This document shows positions 10,739-18,102 of a DNA stretch of 64,000 nucleotides, piece after piece. Origin of the DNA: Myxococcus eversor (GTDB taxonomy: Bacteria > Myxococcota > Myxococcia > Myxococcales > Myxococcaceae). The stretch covers positions 1 through 64,000 of the forward strand of contig NZ_JAAIXY010000028.1 in assembly GCF_010894455.1 (NCBI RefSeq), read 5' to 3'. The notes below the pieces were generated by a model. It saw only the letters and a program-made list of their open reading frames with translations. It ran no database searches and was not told where the DNA came from. Made by a program: the position numbers and the translations under genes. Within the stretch, counting starts at the first letter, position 1. The number at the start of each line of letters is the position of its first letter.

Positions 10739-10864
10739 CTAGACCTCCCGCGCTCCGCGGGGAGTCGTGGTGGTGGTCGTCGTAGTCGTCGTGGAGGGAG
10801 CGGTCGCCGCGCGCGCGAAGGACGAGGACGTCTGTCCCGGGGTCCACGCGAAGTCGGAGCGCAT
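10739..10864 (-). CDS. thrL: Threonine operon leader peptide (41 aa)
   Basis: A 41-residue peptide, ATG at 10864 and TAG at 10741-10739. Thirteen residues are Thr, ten of them consecutive (codons 25-34, coded 10792-10763: five ACG, three ACC, two ACT). No Ile codon occurs, unlike the enterobacterial thr leader, which senses both Thr and Ile. Its role is to report charged tRNA-Thr to the attenuator; the peptide itself is presumably degraded. The ribosome site is weak; an in-frame GTG at 10873 is an alternative start. The symbol is used by functional analogy, not by sequence homology. Confidence 0.88.
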   Translation of the reverse strand: MRSDFAWTPGQTSSSFARAATAPSTTTTTTTTTTPRGAREV

Positions 10865-10949
10865 GCCGTTCACGAAGTGGAACGCTGACCGATGACCCCG
10901 GTGCGAGTCAAGCCGCCCTCCCAGCCGGGCAGGCGAGGGCCGCGTCGCC

Positions 10950-12524
10950 TCAACCGTCCCAGGCCACCTGGTGGAGCGTCAGCGCGTCCTGCTTGCCCTT
11001 GACCCGGGTGGGCGGCAGCGTCGTCAGGCGCCATGTCGAATCGCGCAGCCGCGTGCGCGTGGCATCCGAGAGGACGACCTCTCCCGCCCGGGCCACGCCG
11101 CACACGCGACTGGCCACGTTGGTGACGTCGCCCAGGGTGGCGTACTGGAGATAGCGCTCGGAGCCGATGTTGCCCGCGGCGGCGGGCCCGCTGTTGAGGC
11201 CCACGTGGATGCGCAGCTCCGGATGTCCCTTGGCGCGAAAGCGCGCGTTGAGCGCCACCAGCGCGCGCTGCATGTCCACCGCGGCGCGCAGGGCCCGGTC
11301 CGCGTCGTCCTCGCGGGAGAAGGGCGCGCCCCAGACGGCCATCAGCGCGTCGCCGATGTACTTCTCCAGCGTCCCCTCGTGGCGGAAGACGGCGTCCGCC
11401 ATCACCGGGAAGTACTCGTTGAGCATGTCCACGACTTCGCGCGGACGCAGCGACTCGGACAGCGGCGTGAAGTCGGAGATGTCGGCGAAGAGCACCGTCA
11501 CCTCCGTCTCCACCACCTCCAGCATGGCGCCCGGGGACGCGTTGAGTCTGCGCACCACGGCGGGCGGGAAGAAGCGCAGGTACGTGTTGCGCAGCACGGC
11601 CTCCTCTTCCAACCGCCGCGAAAGCCTGGCGTTGTCGATGGCGACCGCCGCCTGGTTGGCGAAGGCGGTGAGGAACTCCAGGTCCTCCTCGGTGAAGAGC
11701 CCGCCCTGCGAGCGGTTGTCCACGTAGAGCACGCCCAGCCAGGTGTCGCGGGGCCGCAGGGGCACGCACATGGCGGAGAGGATGGCCTGCGCGCGGATGG
11801 AGGCGGAGCTGTCCAGGCGCAGGTCGCCCTGGGCGTTGGCGAACAGCGACGCCAGCCCATGCTCCCTGACGAAGTCGACGATGCGCTGGCTGTAGAAGCG
11901 CTCGGGCGGCGTCTCACCGTTGGCCGCGCGTGTCACGCGGGGGCGCAGCTCACCGGTGGCCTCGTCCACCAGCAGCAGCGCCGCGCGGTCCACGCCGAGG
12001 ATGCGGAAGACGAGCTGGAGGATGCGCTCCAGCAGCGTGTCGAGCGCGCCAGGGGACGAGAGCAGCTGCGCCACGGCGAGCAGCACCTGGAGCCGCTCCC
12101 GGGTGAGGTCGCCCGCGGGCTCCGGCCGCACCCGCAGCCTGGGCGCGTCCGCGTCCAGCAGCGTCTCCAGGGGAGACAGGGTGAAGCGCGTGTCCAGCGT
12201 GCGCGTGTGCAGCGGGCTCAGCTCCTCCTCGGGCGCCGGGTCGCCCGCGAGCAGCTGGAACCACACCTCGCCGCAGCGGAAGGCGTCGCCCTCCTGGAGG
12301 ATGTGTCGCTCGACGCGGACCTCGCCCAGGAAGGTGCCGTTCTTGCTGCCCTGGTCCACCAGCACCACGCGCGAGCCCTGGCGCTCCAGCCGCGCATGGC
12401 GCCGCGAGAGGCTCTTGTGGAGCACGCAGACGGAAGCCTCGTCCGTCCTGCCGATGGTGGTGGTGCCCTCGGGGAGCAGGAGCTCCTGCTCTCCCTCCCG
12501 CCCGGGGTTGAGGATGAGGCGCAT
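10950..12524 (-). CDS. Class III adenylate cyclase with FHA and GAF domains
   Basis: A 524-residue soluble cyclase. An N-terminal FHA domain (about residues 5-95; GRTDEASVCVLHKSLSRRHA, then GSKNGTFL) should bind a phosphothreonine peptide, hence input from Ser/Thr kinases. A GAF domain follows (about 150-310). The catalytic domain (from about 345) has the metal site FADISDFTPL, the substrate Lys in GTLEKYIGDA and the YATLGDVTNVASR segment, where Thr favours ATP over GTP. I start at ATG 12524 because the FHA strand begins there; the frame is open 34 codons further but would overlap the upstream transporter gene. It probably makes cAMP in response to kinase signalling. Confidence 0.9.
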   Translation of the reverse strand: MRLILNPGREGEQELLLPEGTTTIGRTDEASVCVLHKSLSRRHARLERQGSRVVLVDQGSKNGTFLGEVRVERHILQEGDAFRCGEVWFQLLAGDPAPEEELSPLHTRTLDTRFTLSPLETLLDADAPRLRVRPEPAGDLTRERLQVLLAVAQLLSSPGALDTLLERILQLVFRILGVDRAALLLVDEATGELRPRVTRAANGETPPERFYSQRIVDFVREHGLASLFANAQGDLRLDSSASIRAQAILSAMCVPLRPRDTWLGVLYVDNRSQGGLFTEEDLEFLTAFANQAAVAIDNARLSRRLEEEAVLRNTYLRFFPPAVVRRLNASPGAMLEVVETEVTVLFADISDFTPLSESLRPREVVDMLNEYFPVMADAVFRHEGTLEKYIGDALMAVWGAPFSREDDADRALRAAVDMQRALVALNARFRAKGHPELRIHVGLNSGPAAAGNIGSERYLQYATLGDVTNVASRVCGVARAGEVVLSDATRTRLRDSTWRLTTLPPTRVKGKQDALTLHQVAWDG

Positions 12525-12603
12525 GGAGCGGGGGATGCTAACACCCGCCCGCGGGCCTCCCGAAGGAAGTGGCCGGCGCGGGCGGGCGGACGCGGCGTGA
12601 GGC

Positions 12604-13629
12604 TCAGCTCGCCAGCCGGACGACAATCTGGGTAAGCCCGTAGACGAGCAGCGCCATGAGCGCGGCGGCGGGGATGGTGATGACCCAGGCCCAGATGATG
12701 CGACCGGCCACGCCCCACTTCACCGCGCGCCAGCCGCGCGTGGAGCCCACTCCGACGATGGCGCCGGTGATGGTGTGGGTGGTGGACACGGGGATGCCCA
12801 GCTCCGCCAGGGCGATGATGGTGACGCCGCCGCCCGTCTCCGCGCTGAAGCCGCCGATGGGCGCCAGCTTCGTGAGGCTGTGGCCCATGGTGCGGATGAT
12901 GCGCCAGCCGCCGAAGAACGTGCCCAACGCAATCGCCGCGTGACAGGAGATGATCATCCACCAGTCGATGTGGAACGGGCGGTCCTTCCAGATGGTGCCG
13001 AAGAGCACCACGGCGATGATGCCCATCACCTTCTGCGCGTCGTTGGTGCCATGGCTGTACGAGAAGATGGCGGACGACACGAGCTGGAGCCGGCGGAACC
13101 ACCGGTCCACATAGGTGGGCGTCTGCTTGTGCACCACCCAGGTGCTGATGAGCATCAGCGTCATGCCCAGGAACGTGCCGATGAGCGGCGAGAGCACGAT
13201 GAAGGCGGCGATCTTCGCGATGCCCGCGCCCATCAATCCCTTGAAGCCCAGCACCGGCACCGTCGCGCCAATCATTCCACCGGCGAGCGCGTGCGACGAG
13301 GAGGAGGGCAGGCCCCACCACCACGTCAGGAGGTTCCAGGCGATGGCGCCCATCAGCGCCGCGAAGATGACCGACAGCACGGCCGAGGGGCCCGCGCCGC
13401 GCAGCATGTCGAAGTTGATGATGCCCTTGCCCATGGTGTTGGCGACATGGACACCCCCGCTGAAGGCGGCGATGAAGTTGAAGAAAGCGGCCCACGCCAC
13501 GGCCAGGTTCGGTGACAACACCCGGGTGGACACCACCGTGGCGATGGAGTTCGCCGCGTCGTGGAAGCCGTTGATGAAGTCGAAGATGAGGGCGACTCCA
13601 ACTATCAGGATGACGGCCGCGAGTAGCAT
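12604..13629 (-). CDS. pit: PiT-family inorganic phosphate transporter
   Basis: A 341-residue integral membrane protein of the low-affinity phosphate:cation symporter family. It has about ten hydrophobic segments and the two family signatures as an inverted duplication: GFHDAANSIATVVSTRVL near the N-terminus and SYSHGTNDAQKVMG in the middle. Its start codon lies one base after the stop codon of the DUF47 gene, so translation is probably coupled. DUF47-PiT pairs are a standard module in which DUF47 is thought to control the transporter. Confidence 0.93.
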   Translation of the reverse strand: MLLAAVILIVGVALIFDFINGFHDAANSIATVVSTRVLSPNLAVAWAAFFNFIAAFSGGVHVANTMGKGIINFDMLRGAGPSAVLSVIFAALMGAIAWNLLTWWWGLPSSSSHALAGGMIGATVPVLGFKGLMGAGIAKIAAFIVLSPLIGTFLGMTLMLISTWVVHKQTPTYVDRWFRRLQLVSSAIFSYSHGTNDAQKVMGIIAVVLFGTIWKDRPFHIDWWMIISCHAAIALGTFFGGWRIIRTMGHSLTKLAPIGGFSAETGGGVTIIALAELGIPVSTTHTITGAIVGVGSTRGWRAVKWGVAGRIIWAWVITIPAAALMALLVYGLTQIVVRLAS

Positions 13630-13630
13630 C

Positions 13631-14257
13631 TCAGGAGTGCTCCAGCACCACGCCCTCGATGACGTTCGCCACGCCCTGACACTTGTCCGTGGCGGTCTCG
13701 ATGAGGTCGTAGATCTCCTTCCACTTGATGATGGTCAGGGTGTCCACGCCGCTCTTGAAGAGCCGGCCCAGCCCGGAGCGCAGCACCTCGTCCGCCTGCG
13801 TCTCCAGCCGCTTGATTTCCTTGCAGCCGGCCAGGATCTGCTCCGGCTTCTTGATGAGCCGCAGCGCCGCCACCACCTCCTGCACCTTCTCCGCGGACAT
13901 CACCAGCAGGCGCGCCAGCTCCGTCGCGTCGGGCAGGCTGCTCTGGATTTCGTAGTAGTGCAGCCGGGACGCGGCCGCGTTCGCCAGGTCCAGCACGTCG
14001 TCGATGCGCGACAGCAGCGAGTGGATCTGCGTCCGGTCGAACGGGGTGATGAACTGCTTGTGCAGGCGATTGAAGGCGGTGTGGGTGACTTCGTCGCCCT
14101 GGTGCTCCACGTCCTTGAGCGCGCGGACCCGTGCGGGCACATCGCGATAGTCGCTCAACAGTTCGTACAGCATCTTCGCGCCTTGAACTGTCGCGGCGCA
14201 CTGCTTGTCGAAGTCGTCGAAGAACTCATCCGACTTGGGCATCAGCCTTTCGAGCAT
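13631..14257 (-). CDS. DUF47 (PhoU-like) phosphate-transport accessory protein
   Basis: A 208-residue, almost wholly alpha-helical protein of the DUF47/TIGR00153 family, which folds like PhoU. PhoU-like metal-binding signatures are visible (VEHQGDEVTHTAFN and the matching ETQADEVLRSG in the second half). Start at 14257 is fixed by GGGAGG five bases before the ATG; an in-frame start seven codons upstream lacks one. First gene of the operon with pit. Upstream lies an 11-nt direct-repeat array that may be a phosphate-response operator. Confidence 0.9.
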   Translation of the reverse strand: MLERLMPKSDEFFDDFDKQCAATVQGAKMLYELLSDYRDVPARVRALKDVEHQGDEVTHTAFNRLHKQFITPFDRTQIHSLLSRIDDVLDLANAAASRLHYYEIQSSLPDATELARLLVMSAEKVQEVVAALRLIKKPEQILAGCKEIKRLETQADEVLRSGLGRLFKSGVDTLTIIKWKEIYDLIETATDKCQGVANVIEGVVLEHS

Positions 14258-14281
14258 GGCTACCTCCCGGTTGGGCACGCC

Positions 14282-14325
14282 CGGGATGTCACCTTGTCGT
14301 GACGCTCCCGTGGCGCGCCCGTGAC
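14282..14325 (-). promoter_or_regulatory. Four 11-nt direct repeats, Pho-box-like, before DUF47-pit
   Basis: On the minus strand, 14325-14282 reads as four consecutive 11-mers, each starting G-T/C-C/G-A-C: GTCACGGGCGC, GCCACGGGAGC, GTCACGACAAG, GTGACATCCCG. Eleven-nt direct units with a GTCAC/GTTCAC core are the hallmark of PhoP/PhoB-type boxes. The array ends only 24 bases before the start codon, closer than a classical activating box, so it may act as a repressing or dual operator. No clear -10 follows it. A possible extended -10 (GATTAT, 14345-14340) lies upstream of the array. Confidence 0.4.
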
Positions 14326-14515
14326 TACCTCACCTGAGGATAATCGCCAGCCTTCCTTTTTGACTTGCAAGTGAAAGCTGGCTCGCCTCAGAGGGCGGCC
14401 GTACTCACGGCAGGTGCTACAGGCCCGTCTCACCCGAGGTGGGCAGCTGTCGTCCTGGCGCTCCTCTGACTCCAACCATGAGCCGGCCTTCACGGGCCGC
14501 GCGCGACGGCGCGAC

Positions 14516-14842
14516 TCAGAGCCAGGCGAGCAGCTCCTGCTCCAGCCGGGCCCGAGGCATCGCGCCCACGAGCTGCCGGACCACCTTGCCCTCCTTGAAC
14601 ACGAGCAGGCAGGGCAAGGCGCGGATGCCGTAGCGCTGCGCCGTCAGCTGGTGGGCGTCCACGTCGATTTTCGTCACCTTCAGCCGGCCCCGGTATTCGA
14701 TGGAGAGCGCGTCCAGGATGGGAGAGATGAAGCGGCACGGGGGACACCACGTGGCGGTGAAGTCCACCAGCACCGGCCCCTTCGCCTCCAGCACCTCCCG
14801 GTCGAACTCCGCGTCTCCCAGCTCGATGACCTCCGCCGCCAT
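14516..14842 (-). CDS. trxA: Thioredoxin
   Basis: A 108-residue cytoplasmic disulfide reductase. The fold is complete: [15 protein letters not shown] with redox Cys33 and Cys36, [29 protein letters not shown] with the cis-Pro, and a C-terminal helix. The active site is CPPC rather than the usual CGPC, which shifts redox potential in studied variants, and the cis-Pro motif is ALPC instead of the usual xxPT, adding a third Cys. Start at 14842 is supported by GGAGG upstream; a longer in-frame start lacks a ribosome site and adds an uncharacteristic tail. Confidence 0.9.
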   Translation of the reverse strand: MAAEVIELGDAEFDREVLEAKGPVLVDFTATWCPPCRFISPILDALSIEYRGRLKVTKIDVDAHQLTAQRYGIRALPCLLVFKEGKVVRQLVGAMPRARLEQELLAWL

Positions 14843-14965
14843 GTCCTGTCCTCCTCGTGGGGCACGGCACCCGGGCCGCGCCTTTGCGTGTGGAGGCAAG
14901 GTGTAGTGGCCGGGCGGCGTGGGGACGAGAGCCCCTGGCGGAACGCTGGGTTGCGGCAGGTGCCC

Positions 14966-15898
14966 TTACCGCGCGCGCGTGGGGGAGGTGGCCTCTTCCC
15001 ACGGCAGCGCGGCACCGCGCTCCCCCAGGAGCGTCAGGAAGGCGCGGACCTTGGGCGGAAGCTGCCGGCTGCTCGGGTAGACGGCGAAGATGGGGATGCC
15101 CGGAGGTGTGGCGTCCTCCAGGACGGGGACGAGCAGTCCGGTCCTCACGTCGTCGACGACGAGCGACGCGGGCAGCCGCACCACGCCCAGTCCCGCGCGC
15201 GCCGCCGCCTGGCCCGCGCGCACGCTGGGCACTCGCAGCCTTCCGGTGACGTGCACGCTCCGGGCGGTGCGGCCCTCGCCGAAGAACCAGACCTCGTCGG
15301 TGCCGGGCTCGGCCAACACGACGCAGGCGTGGCCCTGGAGTTCAGAGGGTGTCTTCGGAGTGCCCTGCCGGGAGAGGTAGGCGGCGCTGGCGTAGTAGCC
15401 GGTGCGCAGGCGTCCCAGCTTGCGCGCCACCAGCGACGAGTCCGCGAGCGGCCCGGTGCGCAGCGCCAGGTCGTACTCCTCCGCGATGAGGTCCACGTGG
15501 GCCTCGGCCAGGGAGACCTCCACGCGCAACAGGGGGTGGCGCAGGAGCAGTTCGGCGATGACGGGCGTGAGCAGCTCGCCCAGGAGGGAGAGGGTGGCGA
15601 TGCGCAGGGTGCCCTGGGGCGTGGCGCGGGACTCACCCAGGGCGCGGTTCACCTCGCGGGCCTCGGCGACCAGCCGCGCGCAGTGGGTGTGGTAGTCGCG
15701 CCCGGCCTCGGTGAGCCGGAGGTGGCGGGCGTTGCGCTCCAGGAGGCGCACCCCCAGGCGTTCCTCCAGCGCGGAGAGCCGGCGGCTGACGGTGGACTTG
15801 CGCAGGCCCAGGCGGGTGGATGCGGCGGTGATGCCGCCCGCGGTCACCACCTCCGAGAAGAGGAGCATGTCATCCAGGAGGGGCGGGCTCGGGGGCAC
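14966..15898 (-). CDS. LysR-family transcriptional regulator
   Basis: A 310-residue regulator: winged helix-turn-helix at residues 8-68 (FSEVVTAGGITAASTRLGLRK with STVSRRLSALEERLGV), followed by a periplasmic-binding-like effector domain from about 95. The GTG at 15898 is the likely start. LysR proteins usually regulate a divergent neighbour; here the gene on that side is dusA (start 16002), with a gap of about 100 bases. Its effector is unknown. Downstream, on the same strand, is thioredoxin. Confidence 0.9.
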   Translation of the reverse strand: MPPSPPLLDDMLLFSEVVTAGGITAASTRLGLRKSTVSRRLSALEERLGVRLLERNARHLRLTEAGRDYHTHCARLVAEAREVNRALGESRATPQGTLRIATLSLLGELLTPVIAELLLRHPLLRVEVSLAEAHVDLIAEEYDLALRTGPLADSSLVARKLGRLRTGYYASAAYLSRQGTPKTPSELQGHACVVLAEPGTDEVWFFGEGRTARSVHVTGRLRVPSVRAGQAAARAGLGVVRLPASLVVDDVRTGLLVPVLEDATPPGIPIFAVYPSSRQLPPKVRAFLTLLGERGAALPWEEATSPTRAR

Positions 15899-16001
15899 GG
15901 GGGCAGCCTAGCCGGGACGGTTGTCCGGCTCCTCTCCCTTCGGGCCCCCGGGCTTCACTGGGGGGTGGGCAGGGGAGGGAAAGCCGGGTAGATGAAGTCC
16001 G

Positions 16002-16997
16002 ATGCCTTCCCGACTCATGCCGTTGTGTGTCGCGCCGATGATGGACTGGACGGACCGGAACTGCCGGTACTTCCACCGTCAAATCAGCAGGCACACGCTG
16101 CTGTACACGGAGATGCTGACCACGGGCGCCGTGCTCCATGGAGACCGCGAGCGGCTGCTGGGCTACGAGGCGGCCGAGCACCCGGTGGCCATCCAGCTCG
16201 GAGGCTCGGAGCCGGAGGCCCTGGCCGAGTCCGCGCGCATCGCCGAGTCGTGGGGCTACACCGAGGTGAACCTCAACGTGGGCTGCCCCAGCGACAGGGT
16301 GCAGTCCGGCCGGTTCGGCGCGTGTCTGATGGCGGAGCCGGAGCTGGTGGCGCGGCTGGTGGGCGCCATGCGCGCGGCGGTGAAAATCCCGGTGACGGTG
16401 AAGTCGCGCATCGCCATCGACGAGATGGAGGAGTGGCCCACGCTGGAGCGCTTCGTGCGTCTGGTGGCCGCCGAGGGCTGCACGCGCTTCATCGTCCACG
16501 CGCGCAAGGCGTGGCTCCAGGGCTTGAGCCCCAAGGAGAACCGGGACGTGCCGCCCTTGCGCTACGACCTGGTCCACCGGCTCAAGCAGGAGCTGCCCCA
16601 CCTGGACATCAGCATCAATGGCGGCATCAAGACGCTGGACGCCGCCGCTGAGCACCTCGCGCAGGTGGACGGGGTGATGATTGGCCGCGCCGTCTACGAG
16701 AACCCCTACCTGCTCGCGGAGGCGGACCGTCGCTTCTTTGGCGCGGAAGAGGCCCCGCGTGAGCGGCACGAAGTCGTGGAGGCCATGCTCCCGTACATCG
16801 AGCGGAGCCGTCAGCGGGGCGCGCCGCTCGGCGCCGTCACGCGGCACATGCTCGGACTGTTCCAGGGACTTCCGGGTGCGCGCGCGTGGCGCAGGCACCT
16901 GAGCGAGAACGCGCACAAGCCGGGCGCGGGGCCGGAGGTGGTGGTGGCCGCGCTCGCGAAGGTGCGTCGCGAGCCGGAAGCGGACGTCGCTGCCTGA
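16002..16997 (+). CDS. dusA: tRNA-dihydrouridine synthase A
   Basis: FMN enzyme that reduces uridine to dihydrouridine in the tRNA D-loop (positions 20/20a for the DusA class). 331 residues, normal for the family. N-terminal TIM barrel with VAPMMDWTDRNCRYF, YTEMLTTGAV, the QLGGSEPEAL strand, the catalytic loop LNVGCPSDRV (Cys95), VKSRIAID, FIVHARKAWLQGLSPKENR (typical of DusA) and SINGGIKT, then the small helical domain. ATG at 16002 is used; Met6 is an alternative start. Confidence 0.95.
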   Translation: MPSRLMPLCVAPMMDWTDRNCRYFHRQISRHTLLYTEMLTTGAVLHGDRERLLGYEAAEHPVAIQLGGSEPEALAESARIAESWGYTEVNLNVGCPSDRVQSGRFGACLMAEPELVARLVGAMRAAVKIPVTVKSRIAIDEMEEWPTLERFVRLVAAEGCTRFIVHARKAWLQGLSPKENRDVPPLRYDLVHRLKQELPHLDISINGGIKTLDAAAEHLAQVDGVMIGRAVYENPYLLAEADRRFFGAEEAPRERHEVVEAMLPYIERSRQRGAPLGAVTRHMLGLFQGLPGARAWRRHLSENAHKPGAGPEVVVAALAKVRREPEADVAA

Positions 16998-17034
16998 GCG
17001 CCGCGTCGCGCTGTCGGCGTGGGCGTGGTGGTCC

Positions 17035-17940
17035 TCAGGGAGGCGAGAAGCGCCCGATGCGTCCCGCCTCCTCCGCGAACCACAGGGCTCCATCCGGCCC
17101 GACGGTGATGCCGTGGGGCTCCGCTTTCTGAGTGGGAATGGCGTACTCGGTGACGACTCCAGACGTCGTCATCCGTCCGAGGTGATTGCTGCCCCACTGC
17201 GTGAACCACAGGGCCCCATCGGCCCCCGTGACGATGGCGTGGGGACGCGCTCCCGCGCGGAGCAATGGGTACTCGGTGATGCGCCCCTCCGTCGTGATTC
17301 GGCCAATCCGGTCCGCGAGAATCTCGACGAACCAGAGCGCGCCATCCGGCCCCCACGTGATTCCCACGGGCCCCGCCTTGGCAGTGGGCAAGTCGTAGCC
17401 GGAGACCTGTCCATCCACGGTGATGCGCCCGATGCGGTTGCCCTGATTCTCCGTGAACCAGAGCGCGCCATCCGGCCCCGGGGTGATGAACGAGGGATAG
17501 CAACCGGCCTGGAGCGCGAACTCGGTGACGTCGCCTTCCAGGTTGATGCGTCCAATCCGATGCACGGTCATCTCCGTGAACCAGAGCGCTCCATCGGGTC
17601 CGGCGCAGATGCCGAATGGACCGGCTTGCGGCGTCGGCAACGTGAACTCCGTCACCGCTCCGCTCATCGTCACGCGGCCCACGCGGTTCGCCTTCTGCTC
17701 GGTGAACCAGAGCGCGCCATCGGGCCCGGCGGTGATGATGGACGGCCCGGCTTCGGGTGTCGGGAGCGGGAAGCCCGTCACCCGGCCATGGATGTCGATA
17801 CGACTCACACGGCCCACGTGAACCTCGGTGAACCACAGCGCCCCGTCCGCTCCCCCGACGATTCCGTAGGGGCCCGTGGATGCGGACGCGAGGGGGTACT
17901 CGACGAACTGGCCATGCTCGGAGCCAGGGGCCTGCGGCAT
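17035..17940 (-). CDS. vgb: Virginiamycin B lyase homologue (streptogramin B inactivation)
   Basis: A 301-residue seven-bladed beta-propeller with seven repeats of the GPDGALWFTE type. Vgb linearises type B streptogramins by an elimination reaction needing Mg. The residues important in Staphylococcus aureus Vgb (His228, Glu268, His270, Glu284) fall at His234, Glu274, His276 and Glu290 here, all with one constant offset of six, and Tyr25 may match Tyr18. Length and spacing thus match an active enzyme rather than just a propeller. The start has GGAG nine bases before the ATG. GC content and codon use match the neighbours, so there is no sign of recent transfer. A native substrate other than streptogramins is possible. 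Confidence 0.82.
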   Translation of the reverse strand: MPQAPGSEHGQFVEYPLASASTGPYGIVGGADGALWFTEVHVGRVSRIDIHGRVTGFPLPTPEAGPSIITAGPDGALWFTEQKANRVGRVTMSGAVTEFTLPTPQAGPFGICAGPDGALWFTEMTVHRIGRINLEGDVTEFALQAGCYPSFITPGPDGALWFTENQGNRIGRITVDGQVSGYDLPTAKAGPVGITWGPDGALWFVEILADRIGRITTEGRITEYPLLRAGARPHAIVTGADGALWFTQWGSNHLGRMTTSGVVTEYAIPTQKAEPHGITVGPDGALWFAEEAGRIGRFSPP

Positions 17941-18051
17941 CGGGTGTCTCCAGGAGGATCGTGAGGTGGCCGCCGAACCCTCTCCCGCGCTGTCACCGAC
18001 GTCCAGCGAGGAGCGACACCTGTCGCGCGCGTGTTCCCCTCAAGACAAGAC

Positions 18052-18085
18052 AAGGCCCGGGCCTCCTCGCGGGGACCCGGGCCTT
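18052..18085 (-). terminator. Hairpin terminator after the 650-aa protein gene
   Basis: On the minus strand, a stem of at least 10 bp, AAGGCCCGGG with CCCGGGCCTT (18085-18076 with 18061-18052; one further pair outside), 14-base loop, followed by a moderately T-rich tail GTCTTGTCTTG. It lies about 18 bases after the stop codon. Confidence 0.7.
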
Positions 18086-18102
18086 GGGCGAAGCGGTCCG
18101 GC

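Larger units (their letters stand above)
10682..10864 (-). promoter_or_regulatory. Threonine transcription attenuator upstream of thrA
   Basis: Four segments can be paired by eye on the minus strand. Segment 1 (CCCGCG, 10761-10756) pairs with part of segment 2 (CGCGGG, 10752-10747) as a pause hairpin. Segment 2 (GCGCGGGAGGTC, 10753-10742) pairs over 12 bp, with a three-base bulge, with segment 3 (GACCTGGCCCCGCGC, 10717-10703): the antiterminator. Segment 3 also pairs with segment 4 as the terminator. Segment 2 is exactly codons 38-41 of the leader peptide and the stop codon follows at once. A ribosome that finishes the peptide covers segment 2 and allows termination; one stalled in the ten-Thr run covers segment 1 and frees segment 2 for antitermination. 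A TTGACT (10911-10906) upstream may be the -35. Confidence 0.9.

Noticed and set aside
7798-10785. 995-codon open frame on the + strand opposite thrA
   Set aside because: It is the antisense mirror of thrA and its leader: Arg/His/Ala-rich, without domains, and thrA motifs explain the same DNA fully.
13697-14201. Second - strand open frame inside the DUF47 gene
   Set aside because: Out-of-frame shadow of DUF47; the DUF47 frame has family motifs and a ribosome site.
14340-14370. TTGCAA/GATTAT as promoter of DUF47-pit
   Set aside because: Spacer is 19 bases and the 11-nt repeat array would lie downstream of it, so I do not list it as a promoter of its own.
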